From contig NZ_JARHUG010000002.1 in the NCBI RefSeq assembly GCF_029223185.1, forward strand, positions 248,001 to 312,000: a DNA stretch of 64,000 bases. The letters run 5' to 3'. The notes beneath the pieces are model-generated. The model was given only the letters and a program-made list of their open reading frames with translations. It was not told the DNA's origin and made no database searches. Made by a program: the position numbers and the translations under genes. The stretch comes from Aliiglaciecola sp. CAU 1673 (lineage in GTDB: Bacteria > Pseudomonadota > Gammaproteobacteria > Enterobacterales > Alteromonadaceae). Each line of letters opens with the position of its first letter. Within the stretch, counting starts at the first letter, position 1. Below, in pieces: positions 8,638 through 16,614 of the stretch.

Positions 8638-9215
8638 CCACGGCTCCCTACATCGGTTTGCGGCGAACGGGTCAGGTGCACACGTCCACTGATGTCGCGG
8701 CCGTTAAAGCAGATCATCCTGACCTTGTAGAGTACCGAGGGTTGGTAGTGGCCGTTGAGCATGCCCCACAAATGGCTGGTGTCTTGCAAACTCAGATTTT
8801 CCATTTCCAGGGTCAGTCGTTCTATGGAGGCGTCCAACTCCGGTAAATCCTGTCTGCTGAACACCGGATGACGCTGGAAAAAGCCGATGCTGGCGGATAG
8901 CAGGGTCAGGGCGTCACTGTAGTTACTGCCAGTGAAGTTGGCGGTCAGCAACATATTGATATTCAGGTAAAGAGGAGATGCATGCAAGGTAGCGCCTGCA
9001 AAACCACGATCGGGTAACGATGGCCTGCTGGCAGATGCGTTTTCTTTTTCCAGTCCTACCACCATCAGCAATATCTTATTGTTGGCCCGGCCAACTGCAT
9101 TGCCATCGGGGTCGCTCAGGCAGGATACCAATCCTATATCCTCATCTAATTGGAAGCTCTGCTTCAGATGACGATTAAGGTGTGTGGCAAGTTGTGTCAG
9201 GGCGTTCCCAATCAT
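8634..9215 (-). CDS. eCIS cap/tail-terminator protein (DUF4255, Pvc16 N-terminal domain)
   Basis: 193 aa from ATG 9215 (MIGNALTQLATHLNRHLKQ). An in-frame extension to 9302 is open but lacks conservation-like character. Family features are the N-terminal helix, the internal NNKILLMVVGLEKE strand and the SPLYLNINMLLTANF...YSDALTLLSASIGFFQRHPVF block, a strong DUF4255 signature. Pvc16-type proteins cap the distal end of the tube and sheath and set or seal its length. As the first gene of the minus-strand operon it marks the operon's 5' end. Confidence 0.88.
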   Translation of the reverse strand: MIGNALTQLATHLNRHLKQSFQLDEDIGLVSCLSDPDGNAVGRANNKILLMVVGLEKENASASRPSLPDRGFAGATLHASPLYLNINMLLTANFTGSNYSDALTLLSASIGFFQRHPVFSRQDLPELDASIERLTLEMENLSLQDTSHLWGMLNGHYQPSVLYKVRMICFNGRDISGRVHLTRSPQTDVGSRG

Positions 9216-9840
9216 CGCTTTGCATCCAACCAAAACAGACAAGAACAACGCATGAACAGGCAATAGCCTACAGGCGAGCAAGACATTGTTCGGTTCAGGC
9301 ACGCTCGTATGTCGAGCCCGCCGGGATAAGCTATTGGTGAAGGAAAGGGGACAATTTGCCTAGCAAAGGGACAAATTCCAACGTGTCATTAACTGCATCC
9401 ATCACATTAAGTCCCAAGGGTGGCATTGCCGTTTGGAGTAAACTGGCCTCGACCTTATCCATAGCACACCCAAAAGTGGCTGGGACCTCCCTAAAACGTA
9501 TAGCAGCTTTTTTAAACAACGGGATGTTGTCGGCAAAAATATCTTTGCAATGGAAAATGATGAGGCTTTGGTTGATAACCACAAATTGGTTGCATTACCC
9601 TGAAAAGACTGGCTTGCGGGCTCTTTTGTTACGAAAGCTGAAAAATGTTACTTTTATTCCGCCCACTAATCATCAGCAAATAAATTGTTACCAGATAAGG
9701 GACAACATTATCGACATTGAGCTTTTGATGCATAGAGCCCGTCAGGATACAAGCACTTATAAAAAATTTGGGTTTCAGCGGATCGCCCCATTTCGATACC
9801 TCGCGCGGCTTGCTATCCTATGGCGCCCGGAAGGAAGTAC
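9216..9840. other. intergenic region between the eCIS operon and ybgC
   Basis: This stretch of about 0.6 kb separates divergent operons and must contain both promoters. An 83-codon minus-strand frame (9331-9582, GTG start) and a 165-codon plus-strand frame (9356-9853) cross it. Neither has a convincing ribosome-binding site or recognisable product. TATCCT near 9814 is a possible -10 element for the tol operon. No repeat or terminator stands out. Confidence 0.5.
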
Positions 9841-10254
9841 ATGGATTTTTTGATGACCCACGCCCACCCAATTCGTGTCTACTACGAAGATACGGATGCC
9901 GGCGGCATAGTTTACTATGCCAATTACCTGAAATTTATGGAACGCGCACGCACAGAATGGCTGCGGGATTTGGGTATTGATCAGGATGTGTTGCTGGAAC
10001 AATCTGTGGGTTTCGTCGTCAAACGGGTGGAATTGGACTATCAGGCGCCGGCGCGCTTCAATCAGTTGCTGACGGTAAAGTCGCAAATGTCAGAGTGCAA
10101 AAGAGCCAGTCTGGTATTCAAACAAGAAATCGTTAATGACAATGACAAATTATTAGTAAGTGCCACTGTGGTGGTCGTCTGTGTTGACCTTATGCAGATG
10201 AAAGCGCAGGCGATACCGGCATTTATTTTAGGGGAACTCTCTCGTGCACGCTGA
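9841..10254 (+). CDS. ybgC: acyl-CoA thioesterase YbgC (tol-pal associated)
   Basis: 137 aa, single hot-dog domain. The motif [18 protein letters not shown] (residues about 10-27) contains the catalytic Asp of the 4-hydroxybenzoyl-CoA thioesterase-like family. YbgC hydrolyses acyl-CoAs and is linked to phospholipid metabolism at the inner membrane. The ATG at 9841 is chosen because AAGGAAG ends 3 nt before it; an upstream ATG at 9820 has no such site. The last codons overlap the GTG start of tolQ, giving the conserved ybgC-tolQRAB-pal-cpoB order. Confidence 0.95.
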   Translation: MDFLMTHAHPIRVYYEDTDAGGIVYYANYLKFMERARTEWLRDLGIDQDVLLEQSVGFVVKRVELDYQAPARFNQLLTVKSQMSECKRASLVFKQEIVNDNDKLLVSATVVVVCVDLMQMKAQAIPAFILGELSRAR

Positions 10255-10930
10255 TATGTCTTTCTTTGGCTTGTTTATGCAAGCCAGTCTGGTAGTAAAA
10301 CTGGTTATGCTTCTGTTGATGGCCACCTCTGTGGTGTCCTGGGCCTTTATATTTCAGCGCAGCAAGGCGCTGAATGAAGCGCGCACAGAAGTGCGTAAAT
10401 TCGAGGATAAATTCTGGTCAGGAGGCGATTTAAACCGCTTGTATCAGGAGATTGCCGCGCGCCAACAGGTATCCGGTATGGCCAGCCTGTTTCTGGCCGG
10501 ATTCAAGGAATATGCCCGTCTGCGTAAAAGCGCCAGTGCCAGCCCTCAGGCAGTGATGGACGGTACCTATCGTGCCATGCGCGTGTCCTTGTCCCGCGAA
10601 GTGGACAGCCTGGAAAGCAGCTTGCCGTTTCTGGCCACCGCCGGCTCCATCAGCCCCTATATCGGTCTGTTTGGTACGGTTTGGGGTATTATGAATTCCT
10701 TTATCGCTTTGGGGCAGGTACAGCAGGCTACCCTGGCCATGGTCGCGCCGGGCATCGCTGAGGCTCTGATTGCGACGGCCATTGGCCTTTTTGCGGCGAT
10801 TCCTGCAGTAATTGCCTACAACCGTTTCAGCCACCAGGTGGAAAAGCTGGAAAATAGCTACGCCAACTTTATGGAAGAGTTTTCCAGTATCCTGCATCGC
10901 CAGTCTCATGGCAGCGACGCCAGCCAATAG
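10244..10930 (+). CDS. tolQ: Tol-Pal system proton channel subunit TolQ
   Basis: 228 aa, MotA/TolQ/ExbB family. The first membrane helix is at about residues 15-37. A cytoplasmic loop follows, then two C-terminal helices around [22 protein letters not shown] and [26 protein letters not shown]. Together with TolR it converts proton flow into movement of TolA during envelope constriction at division. The GTG at 10244 has AGGGGA 8-9 nt upstream; ATG 10256 is an alternative. It overlaps ybgC by 11 nt and is followed by tolR after 11 bp. Confidence 0.97.
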   Translation: MHADMSFFGLFMQASLVVKLVMLLLMATSVVSWAFIFQRSKALNEARTEVRKFEDKFWSGGDLNRLYQEIAARQQVSGMASLFLAGFKEYARLRKSASASPQAVMDGTYRAMRVSLSREVDSLESSLPFLATAGSISPYIGLFGTVWGIMNSFIALGQVQQATLAMVAPGIAEALIATAIGLFAAIPAVIAYNRFSHQVEKLENSYANFMEEFSSILHRQSHGSDASQ

Positions 10931-10941
10931 GAGGCCATGCC

Positions 10942-11364
10942 ATGTACGAGAGAAAGCGCCGCCGACCGGTATCGGAAATCAACGTTGTTCCCTATATCGA
11001 CGTGATGTTGGTATTGCTAATTATCTTTATGGTGACCGCGCCTTTGATCACGCAAGGCGTCAATGTGCAGTTGCCCAAAGCGTCCTCTGAGCCACTACCT
11101 CAAGACAGCAAATTGCCATTGGTGGCCTCTGTGGATGCCGAAGGTCGCTATTTCCTGAATGTGGGTGACACTCAGGATAAACCCATGTCGGCAGCTGATT
11201 TGGCGACCTTGGTGGCGGCTCATATGCAGGTGGATCCAAAGACCCCGGTGGTGGTTAAAGGAGATGGACGGGTGCCTTACAACGAGGTGGTACAGTTGAT
11301 GGTGCTGCTGCAAAAAGCCGGCGTGCCCTCAGTGGGGCTGATGACGGAAGATCCGGAGAGCTAA
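10942..11364 (+). CDS. tolR: Tol-Pal system proton channel subunit TolR
   Basis: 140 aa, ExbD/TolR family. It has an N-terminal VSEINVVPYIDVMLVLLIIF motif with the essential membrane Asp (the D of PYIDVML) in the single transmembrane helix (about 18-38), and a periplasmic domain ending in VPSVGLMTEDPES. It works with TolQ as stator. The ribosome-binding site AGGAGG lies 10 bp upstream. The stop codon is immediately followed by the tolA ATG. Confidence 0.97.
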   Translation: MYERKRRRPVSEINVVPYIDVMLVLLIIFMVTAPLITQGVNVQLPKASSEPLPQDSKLPLVASVDAEGRYFLNVGDTQDKPMSAADLATLVAAHMQVDPKTPVVVKGDGRVPYNEVVQLMVLLQKAGVPSVGLMTEDPES

Positions 11365-12255
11365 ATGAAGAGCTTGAAGGCGGCATTCATTAAATCCGGC
11401 GCGTTCCATATAGGCATATTGATTTTCCTGCTGGTGGGGGTACAAATCACGCCGCCAATGGAAGTACCATTGATGCCCGATGTGGATGTGGTCGAAGCCG
11501 TGGTGGTGAATGAGTCTGCGATTGCCGAGCAGGTGAAGCAGATTGAAGATAAAAAGCAGGCTGAGAAACGCAAAGAAGAGCAGCGCGTGGCTGACCTTGA
11601 ACGTCGTGCCAAAGAAGCCGAGCAAAAGCGCAAGCAGGAAGAGGCGCAGGCGGCCGACGCGCTGCGGCTGAAGAAGCAGCAGCAGGAAGAAAAGCGTAAG
11701 GCTGAAGAAGCGGCGGCCGAGGCCCGTAAAAAACAAGAGCTGGAAAAGCAGAAAGCCAAGAAGCTGGAAGAGGAACGCAAGCTGAAAGAGGCGGAGCGTC
11801 TGAAAGCCGAAAAAGCAGCTAAGGAAGCCAAAGAGCGTAAGGAAAAAGAAGAAAAAGCACTTAAAGAGGCTGAACGTAAGCGTAAAGAAGCCCAGGAACA
11901 GGCAGAGCGGGAAAGGCTGATGGAAGAGCAGCTTAAAGCTGAGCAAGCGGCCCGTGCCAAGCAGCGTAGCCGAATGGTGCTGACCGAGATGCAGAAGTAC
12001 ACTGCATTGATTCAGCAAGCGGTGCAGCGTAACTGGATTGTGGATGACAGTATGATAGGCAAGCAATGTCGCTTGAACATCAGCCTGGCCACGAACGGCT
12101 TTGTGAAAAGCGTCAGGATCTTAGGCGGCGATCCCAATACGTGCCGCTCTGCCGAAACTGCCATTTATAAGACGGAAACCCTGCCGGTGCCGTCCGATCC
12201 CGATGTAATGAAAGAGTTTATGAACTTTAACTTGTTGATGGTAAAGAACGAATGA
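11365..12255 (+). CDS. tolA: cell envelope integrity protein TolA
   Basis: 296 aa. One N-terminal membrane helix (about 12-30, [15 protein letters not shown]) anchors it. Residues about 55-205 form a long Lys/Glu/Ala-rich helix that spans the periplasm. The C-terminal domain (about 206-296, with [18 protein letters not shown] and the Cys pair at KQCRLN and NTCRSAE) contacts Pal and TolB. The low-complexity helix produces long open frames on the opposite strand that are not genes. It starts directly after tolR and overlaps tolB by 4 nt (ATGA). Confidence 0.96.
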   Translation: MKSLKAAFIKSGAFHIGILIFLLVGVQITPPMEVPLMPDVDVVEAVVVNESAIAEQVKQIEDKKQAEKRKEEQRVADLERRAKEAEQKRKQEEAQAADALRLKKQQQEEKRKAEEAAAEARKKQELEKQKAKKLEEERKLKEAERLKAEKAAKEAKERKEKEEKALKEAERKRKEAQEQAERERLMEEQLKAEQAARAKQRSRMVLTEMQKYTALIQQAVQRNWIVDDSMIGKQCRLNISLATNGFVKSVRILGGDPNTCRSAETAIYKTETLPVPSDPDVMKEFMNFNLLMVKNE

Positions 12256-13616
12256 TGACAAAAACCCGAATACTGTTTCTATCGACATTATTACTGATCC
12301 AGGGACTGTGGATGCCAAGCCAGGCATTGGCCACTTTGGAGATTGTGATCACCGACGGGGTGGATACGGCCAGACCCATTGGTGTGGTGCCATTTAAATG
12401 GAAGGGGCAGGGACCGATGCCCAGCAACCTGACCGATGTGATTGCTGCTGACCTGCGTCGAAGCGGTAAATTCAATCCGATAGATTTTTCCCGGATGCCA
12501 CAGTTACCCGGCACCGACGGTGAAGTAGATTATGCCGCCTGGGCCTCAAAGGGCATTGAAGCTATTGTGGTGGGTACCATTGAAGAGCAATCGGTCAACC
12601 GCTATTTAGTCTCTTTTGAGTTGATTGACGTGGTACGTGGACAAATCACAGGTGGTCGCAACCGTGGCTCGCAGCTGGTAAACAGCCGTGATCACATTTT
12701 GGAAGGTCGCCAGCATGTAGTAGGCGGAAATAACTTTCGCCGTCATGCACACCTTATCTCCGATATCGTGTATGAGAAACTGACCGGTGAACGCGGCGCA
12801 TTCCTGACCCGCATCGCCTATGTGATTGTGCGTGATCGCCAGCGTGAGCAGTTCCCGTATCAACTGGTGGTGGCCGACTACGATGGCGCTAACGAAACCG
12901 TATTGCTGCGCTCCAAAGAGCCCTTGATGTCGCCGTCCTGGTCGCCCGATGGTACCAAGCTGGCCTATGTAAGTTTTGAAAACCGTCGCTCACAGATTTA
13001 TATCCAGGATATTTATTCCATGAGCCGTACCCGTCTGACCGACTTCCCCGGTATCAACGGTGCGCCCAGGTTTTCACCTGATGGCAGACGCTTGGCCATG
13101 GTACTGTCAAAAGACGGTAACCCGGACATCTACGTGATGGACATTGCGAGTAAGCAATTACGTCGCCTGACCGACAGTTTGAACATCGATACCGAACCGA
13201 GCTGGACACCGGACGGGCAAAATCTGGTATTCACCTCAGAGCGGGGTGGTAAACCTCAGATTTATCAAGTAAATTTGTCTTCAGGCAAGATATCGCGCAT
13301 GACTTTTGATGGTGAAATGAACCTCGGCGGCACGGTCACGCCCAACGGTAAAGATTTAGTGATGGTCAACCGCACCAACGGCAACTATCATATCGCCAGA
13401 CAGGACATAAAATCATCCAGAATGCAAGTGCTGACCAAAACATATTTAGATGAGTCGCCCAGTATCGCGCCGAACGGGAGTATGATAATTTACAGCACCC
13501 TGCATAATAACATGCAGGTCCTGTCTCTGGTTTCGCTGGATGGTCGATTCAAGGCAAGATTGCCGGCGGCCAACGGACAGGTAAAATCACCAAGCTGGTC
13601 CCCATTTTTAAATTAA
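12252..13616 (+). CDS. tolB: Tol-Pal system beta-propeller protein TolB
   Basis: 454 aa. A signal peptide ([20 protein letters not shown]) is followed by an N-terminal domain. A six-bladed propeller from about residue 200 carries repeated motifs such as [34 protein letters not shown] and [16 protein letters not shown]. Periplasmic TolB binds Pal and is released by energised TolA, allowing Pal to gather at the septum. Two ATGs (12252, 12255) are possible starts; the first overlaps the tolA stop. Confidence 0.97.
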   Translation: MMTKTRILFLSTLLLIQGLWMPSQALATLEIVITDGVDTARPIGVVPFKWKGQGPMPSNLTDVIAADLRRSGKFNPIDFSRMPQLPGTDGEVDYAAWASKGIEAIVVGTIEEQSVNRYLVSFELIDVVRGQITGGRNRGSQLVNSRDHILEGRQHVVGGNNFRRHAHLISDIVYEKLTGERGAFLTRIAYVIVRDRQREQFPYQLVVADYDGANETVLLRSKEPLMSPSWSPDGTKLAYVSFENRRSQIYIQDIYSMSRTRLTDFPGINGAPRFSPDGRRLAMVLSKDGNPDIYVMDIASKQLRRLTDSLNIDTEPSWTPDGQNLVFTSERGGKPQIYQVNLSSGKISRMTFDGEMNLGGTVTPNGKDLVMVNRTNGNYHIARQDIKSSRMQVLTKTYLDESPSIAPNGSMIIYSTLHNNMQVLSLVSLDGRFKARLPAANGQVKSPSWSPFLN

Positions 13617-13648
13617 ACACCCTTTGACACCAATTAAGGAACACGAGG

Positions 13649-14170
13649 ATGCAATTCAGTAAAGTATTCAAGGGCATTGTTGTAGCCCTGCCGATCGTAA
13701 CCCTGATGGCTTGTTCTTCAAGCAGCCAGGTAGATGATCAAGCGTCTACTAACCAAGACGACTACAGCACCATTCAAACCGGGCCAGTTGAGCGTGTAAG
13801 AACCGCCGAAGAACTGATGCGTGAGGAAATGAACTCTCTGCGTAACGAACAGGTTATCTTCTTCGATTTCGACCGTTCTGTGATCCGCAGCGAATTCTTC
13901 CCTATTCTGGACAAGCATGCTGCCTTCCTGATTAAAAACCCCAGCCTGACAGTGACCGTTGAAGGCCACACTGACAGCCGCGGTACGCCTGAATACAACA
14001 TCGCCCTGGGCGAGCGTCGTGCCAAGTCTGTTGCCACATACCTGCAAAACGCCGGTGTAAGCGCGATGCAGATTTCTGTGGTTTCTTACGGTGAAGAAAA
14101 ACCTGCTGCCATGGGTTCTGATGAGTCTGCAATGTCTCAGAACCGTCGTGGTGTGCTGGTTTACCGCTAA
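13649..14170 (+). CDS. pal: peptidoglycan-associated lipoprotein Pal
   Basis: 173 aa. The lipobox LMAC places the acylated Cys at residue 22. A Ser/Asp-rich linker follows, then an OmpA-like peptidoglycan-binding domain from about residue 65 with [14 protein letters not shown], the [21 protein letters not shown] motif and LGERRAKSV. It tethers the outer membrane to peptidoglycan. A good ribosome-binding site (AAGGAACACGAGG) precedes the ATG. The gene follows tolB by 32 bp. Confidence 0.97.
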   Translation: MQFSKVFKGIVVALPIVTLMACSSSSQVDDQASTNQDDYSTIQTGPVERVRTAEELMREEMNSLRNEQVIFFDFDRSVIRSEFFPILDKHAAFLIKNPSLTVTVEGHTDSRGTPEYNIALGERRAKSVATYLQNAGVSAMQISVVSYGEEKPAAMGSDESAMSQNRRGVLVYR

Positions 14171-14179
14171 GTCGCCGGG

Positions 14180-14941
14180 ATGATGAAACGCAGCCTCGCT
14201 GTCGTTTGTTGTCTGAGTGTCGGAGCCGCCGCTTTCGCGGCTCCTGCACCGGTAACAGACGTATCCCGTGGGAGCGTCGATAGTCGTTTGACCGCCTTAG
14301 AGCGAATGGTCGAAGCCCGTACCGATTCACAGCATCGTATTCAGCAACAACTGGACGTGATGCAGCAAGAGGTCAACGAACTTCGCGGCGCTGTAGAACT
14401 TCACACTCACAAGCTTGAGCAAATCCTCGAGCGCCAGCGTGAGCTTTATCAGGAAATTGACCGACGCATGGAAGGTTTACAGGCGCAACAACCTGCTCCT
14501 AACTATGACGTTGCCAACGATATGCCTGCCCCGTCTCCACAGGATATGTCATCCGGTGGTGAGGCCGAAGCTTACGACAAAGCCGTTAATCTCATCTTGC
14601 GTGATAAACGTTATGATGATGCCATTCCTGCCTTTGAAAATTTCTTGCAGACCTATCCAAGCTCCAGCTATGCGGCCAATGCCTATTATTGGTTGGGACA
14701 ACTGCAATTCAACAAGCAGGCATGGGACAAGGCAACCCAGCAGTTTGAACGGGTGGTCAATAACTATCCCGACTCTAACAAACGTGCCGACTCGTTGTTG
14801 AAAATGGGTATGATTGCGCAAAATCAGGGCAACCTGGCCAGAGCGCAGCAGTTGTTTGAACGTGTGATCAAAGAGTTTCCCAATTCCTCTGCAAGGAAGT
14901 TGGCCGAGCCTCGCTTGAACGCGATTAAACAACCGAGATAG
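14180..14941 (+). CDS. cpoB: cell division coordinator CpoB (YbgF)
   Basis: 253 aa. A signal peptide (to about residue 21, AAAFA) is followed by a coiled-coil trimerisation segment (about 30-100, HRIQQQLDVMQQEVNELRG) and a C-terminal TPR block (about 125-250, with EAYDKAVNLILRDKRYDDAI and YYWLGQLQFNKQAWDKA). CpoB links Tol-Pal activity to PBP1B-driven septal peptidoglycan synthesis. It closes the operon, 9 bp after pal, and a terminator follows at 14982. Confidence 0.96.
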   Translation: MMKRSLAVVCCLSVGAAAFAAPAPVTDVSRGSVDSRLTALERMVEARTDSQHRIQQQLDVMQQEVNELRGAVELHTHKLEQILERQRELYQEIDRRMEGLQAQQPAPNYDVANDMPAPSPQDMSSGGEAEAYDKAVNLILRDKRYDDAIPAFENFLQTYPSSSYAANAYYWLGQLQFNKQAWDKATQQFERVVNNYPDSNKRADSLLKMGMIAQNQGNLARAQQLFERVIKEFPNSSARKLAEPRLNAIKQPR

Positions 14942-14981
14942 AAAAATCCTCTTTTAGTGGTGTTCAGGTAATCACTGTCGA

Positions 14982-15018
14982 AAAAGCAATAGTAATCCAG
15001 CTTTACTATCGCTTTTTT
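14982..15018 (+). terminator. terminator of the tol-pal operon
   Basis: The arms AAAAGCAATAGTAA and TTTACTATCGCTTTT pair almost perfectly around a short loop and are followed by a T-run, 40 bp after the cpoB stop. Confidence 0.8.
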
Positions 15019-15188
15019 GACAGATCTTCACCTTTTTTAATGTTTTTTTGCATTTCTCTACCCCTCGTTAATTAAGAATTTTTTTCTGAAATCTGGGTAT
15101 TTTTGCCGCTCCTTGGTGCTATATTTAGACAACTTGAGCATTAATGCGGCACTCAGTCACCGAATTGTCATTTTCTTCGATAATTTGG

Positions 15189-15216
15189 TTGCACCCAATC
15201 GATATTTGAGTATTAT
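15189..15216 (+). promoter_or_regulatory. probable promoter of the tRNA-Lys array
   Basis: TTGCAC (15189-15194), a 16-bp spacer and TATTAT (15211-15216) are followed by a GC-rich discriminator (GCCGCC). That layout is typical of stringently controlled stable-RNA promoters. The tRNA begins 35 bp downstream. Confidence 0.6.
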
Positions 15217-15250
15217 ATGCCGCCGTTGCGACAGGCAACGTAAAGCGAAC

Positions 15251-15326
15251 GGGTCGTTAGCTCAGTTGGTAGAGCAGTTGACTTTTAATCAATTGGTCGC
15301 TGGTTCGAATCCAGCACGACCCACCA
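15251..15326 (+). tRNA. tRNA-Lys(UUU), copy 1
   Basis: 76 nt including an encoded CCA. The acceptor arms GGGTCGT and ACGACCC pair, the D-arm reads TAGCTCAGTTGGTAGAGCA, the anticodon loop CTTTTAA carries TTT, and the T-arm CTGG-TTCGAAT-CCAG is intact. Confidence 0.98.
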
Positions 15327-15389
15327 CTTTTCCAGGTGGCTTCGCTTAAGGATTGCAAAATCCAACCCTGTCATCACTTCCAAGATTGT

Positions 15390-15465
15390 GGGTCGTTAGC
15401 TCAGTTGGTAGAGCAGTTGACTTTTAATCAATTGGTCGCTGGTTCGAATCCAGCACGACCCACCA
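15390..15465 (+). tRNA. tRNA-Lys(UUU), copy 2
   Basis: Identical to copy 1 over all 76 nt, including CCA, with a 63-bp spacer between them. The repeats that follow at 15533-16560 continue the same spacing, as if further tRNA copies had been replaced. Confidence 0.98.
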
Positions 15466-15483
15466 CAATCTCAAAGTCCAAAG

Positions 15484-15551
15484 TTACTCTCCCAAGCAAA
15501 AAGTAAAACCAAAACTCAAAGCAGACTCGATAGGGTCGTGTGGGGTGAGAA
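15484..15551 (+). repeat. 68-bp direct repeat, copy A (tRNA-Lys array spacer plus element start)
   Basis: This 68-bp block (GTTACTCTCCCAAGC... to GGGGTGAGA) recurs at 15956-16023 with a single base change. A more diverged version lies at about 15675-15749. It comprises the array spacer and the first bases of the repeat element that follows. Confidence 0.9.
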
Positions 15552-15662
15552 CCAGCTAGGTTCGATTAAAACGCCTGGAGCGTTTTAAAGCATCGCCGCC
15601 TTTGGGCGATGGCCCGCAGGGCGAAGGGCAGGGAGCCCGGAGTAATCCAGCACGACCCACCA
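15533..15662 (+). repeat. tRNA-arm repeat element K1
   Basis: The left arm GGGTCGTGTGGGGTGAGAAC approximates the reverse complement of the tRNA-Lys 3' end. The right arm (about 15642-15662) is a direct copy ending CACGACCCACCA. Between them: GGTTCGA; hairpin 15566-15588 (stems TTAAAACGC/GCGTTTTAA, loop CTGGA); a GCCC-GCA-GGGC hairpin; hairpin 15626-15638 (GGGC/GCCC, loop AGGGA); then GTAATCC. This is the most complete short copy of the family. Confidence 0.85.
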
Positions 15663-15729
15663 CAATCTCCAAGCTCCGAAGTTATCTCCCAAGTAAAGAA
15701 TTAAACGAAATCCCAAAGCAGACTCGATA

Positions 15730-15926
15730 GGGTCGTGTGGGGTGAGAACCAGCTTGGTTCGACAAATTTGCCCGGAGCAAATTTGAACATCGACGCTTTT
15801 ACTCACCACCTCCCTGTGGTTCGTCCTACGGACCAGCTAAAGCTGTTGATGGTTGCTCCAGGCAACCATGCTGTCGATGGCCCGAAGGGCGAGGGCAGGA
15901 CAGCCCGAGTAATCCAGCACAGTCCA
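15730..15926 (+). repeat. tRNA-arm repeat element K2 (long variant)
   Basis: The left arm is as in K1 (GGGTCGTGTGGGGTGAGAAC). Hairpin 15763-15785 has stems CAAATTTGC/GCAAATTTG and loop CCGGA. An extra segment of about 100 bp follows, with a GGTTGC-TCCAG-GCAACC hairpin (15851-15867), then GCCC-GAA-GGGC and hairpin 15893-15906 (GGGC/GCCC, loop AGGACA). The right tRNA arm has decayed after AATCCAGCAC. Confidence 0.8.
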
Positions 15927-15955
15927 GAGCCAACCCAAGCTACTCCAAGCACCAA

Positions 15956-16023
15956 GTTACTCTCCCAAGCAAAAAGTAAAACCAAAACTCAAAGCAGACT
16001 CGATAGGGTCGTGTGGGCTGAGA
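15956..16023 (+). repeat. 68-bp direct repeat, copy B
   Basis: Identical to 15484-15551 except for one G-to-C change near its end. Such identity indicates recent duplication or gene conversion within the array. Confidence 0.9.
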
Positions 16024-16317
16024 CTATTTTACATCCTTAGCTCCGTAAACGATGCTTCCCTGCATCACTGCTGCCTGGAGCAAAATATTCACCACCTTTT
16101 CCTCCTGCATCCTGCCTTTGGAAAAGGCCCAGAACAGACATCCTTGTCTGTTCGTATGCTGCGAAAATTGTTGCGCGCTCTCACAATTTTTCATCGCAGC
16201 ATACCCATGTGGTTCACCTGCGAGCAGGCCAGCGAAAGCTGTTCCAATGGGTTCCTTACCCGTTGGTAGAACGCACGGTAGTGCGGCCTGAAAGGTGAGG
16301 GCAGGATGGCCCGAATA
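16006..16317 (+). repeat. diverged long repeat element K2b
   Basis: It starts with the Lys-type left arm (GGGTCGTGTGGGCTGAGAC) but the internal hairpins are partly replaced. A long inverted repeat is present (TATGCTGCGAAAATTGT near 16156 against ACAATTTTTCATCGCAGCATA). Then comes GTTCACCTGCGAGCAGGCCAGC and a CCAATGGGT-TCCTT-ACCCGTTGG hairpin (about 16231-16253), followed by a GGGC-AGGATG-GCCC hairpin. The vocabulary is shared with 22395-22475 and 38540-38775. Confidence 0.6.
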
Positions 16318-16325
16318 GCCTGCTA

Positions 16326-16480
16326 GGTTCGACAAATTTGCCCGGAGCAAATTTGAACATCGACGCTTTTACTCACCACCTCCCTGTGGTTCGTCCTACG
16401 GACCAGCTAAAGCTGTTGATGGTTGCTCCAGGCAACCATGCTGGCGATGGCCCGAAGGGCGAGGGCAGGACAGCCCGAGT
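16326..16480 (+). repeat. repeat element K3, near-identical copy of K2 interior
   Basis: These 155 bp match 15756-15910 with one visible difference (CTGGCGATGG against CTGTCGATGG). Hairpins are at 16333-16355 and 16463-16476. The left tRNA-like arm is missing and the right end runs into K4, so this is a nested or recombined copy. Confidence 0.85.
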
Positions 16481-16560
16481 ACAAATTCTTCAGGAAAGAA
16501 TTTGAACGCACGTCAGGGCGGCCCGCAGGGCGAAATACAGGACGTATTTCGTAATCCAGC
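16481..16560 (+). repeat. repeat element K4 (short, fused to K3)
   Basis: Hairpin 16482-16504 has perfect 9-bp stems CAAATTCTT/AAGAATTTG and loop CAGGA. A GCCC-GCA-GGGC hairpin follows, then hairpin 16531-16551 with stems CGAAATAC/GTATTTCG and loop AGGAC, then GTAATCCAGC, the start of the tRNA-Lys right arm. Confidence 0.85.
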
Positions 16561-16614
16561 AAAAGCTAGCGATGGAATTACACCTTCAAAGAGCAGCGTT
16601 AAGCAGTCGGTTAC

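Noticed and set aside
1-9215. Type VI secretion system or prophage
   Set aside because: No TssJLM/TssK/ClpV in view and no head, portal or terminase genes; DUF4255, DUF5908 and the LysM adaptor are eCIS markers.
9331-9582. 83-codon minus-strand frame upstream of the eCIS operon
   Set aside because: GTG start, no convincing ribosome-binding site, no recognisable fold; a competing 165-codon plus-strand frame covers the same DNA. Left as intergenic.
11329-12066. Long minus-strand open frames of 245 and 213 codons (Leu/Phe-rich and Ser-rich)
   Set aside because: They are the antisense of the Lys/Glu/Ala-rich helix of tolA; low complexity keeps the other strand open. No ribosome-binding site or family.
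15533-16560. Classical REP/BIME elements
   Set aside because: No conserved GTAG/GGAG foot next to a single palindrome and no RAYT transposase seen; the tRNA-specific arms and multi-hairpin cores do not fit, although a distant relation cannot be excluded.
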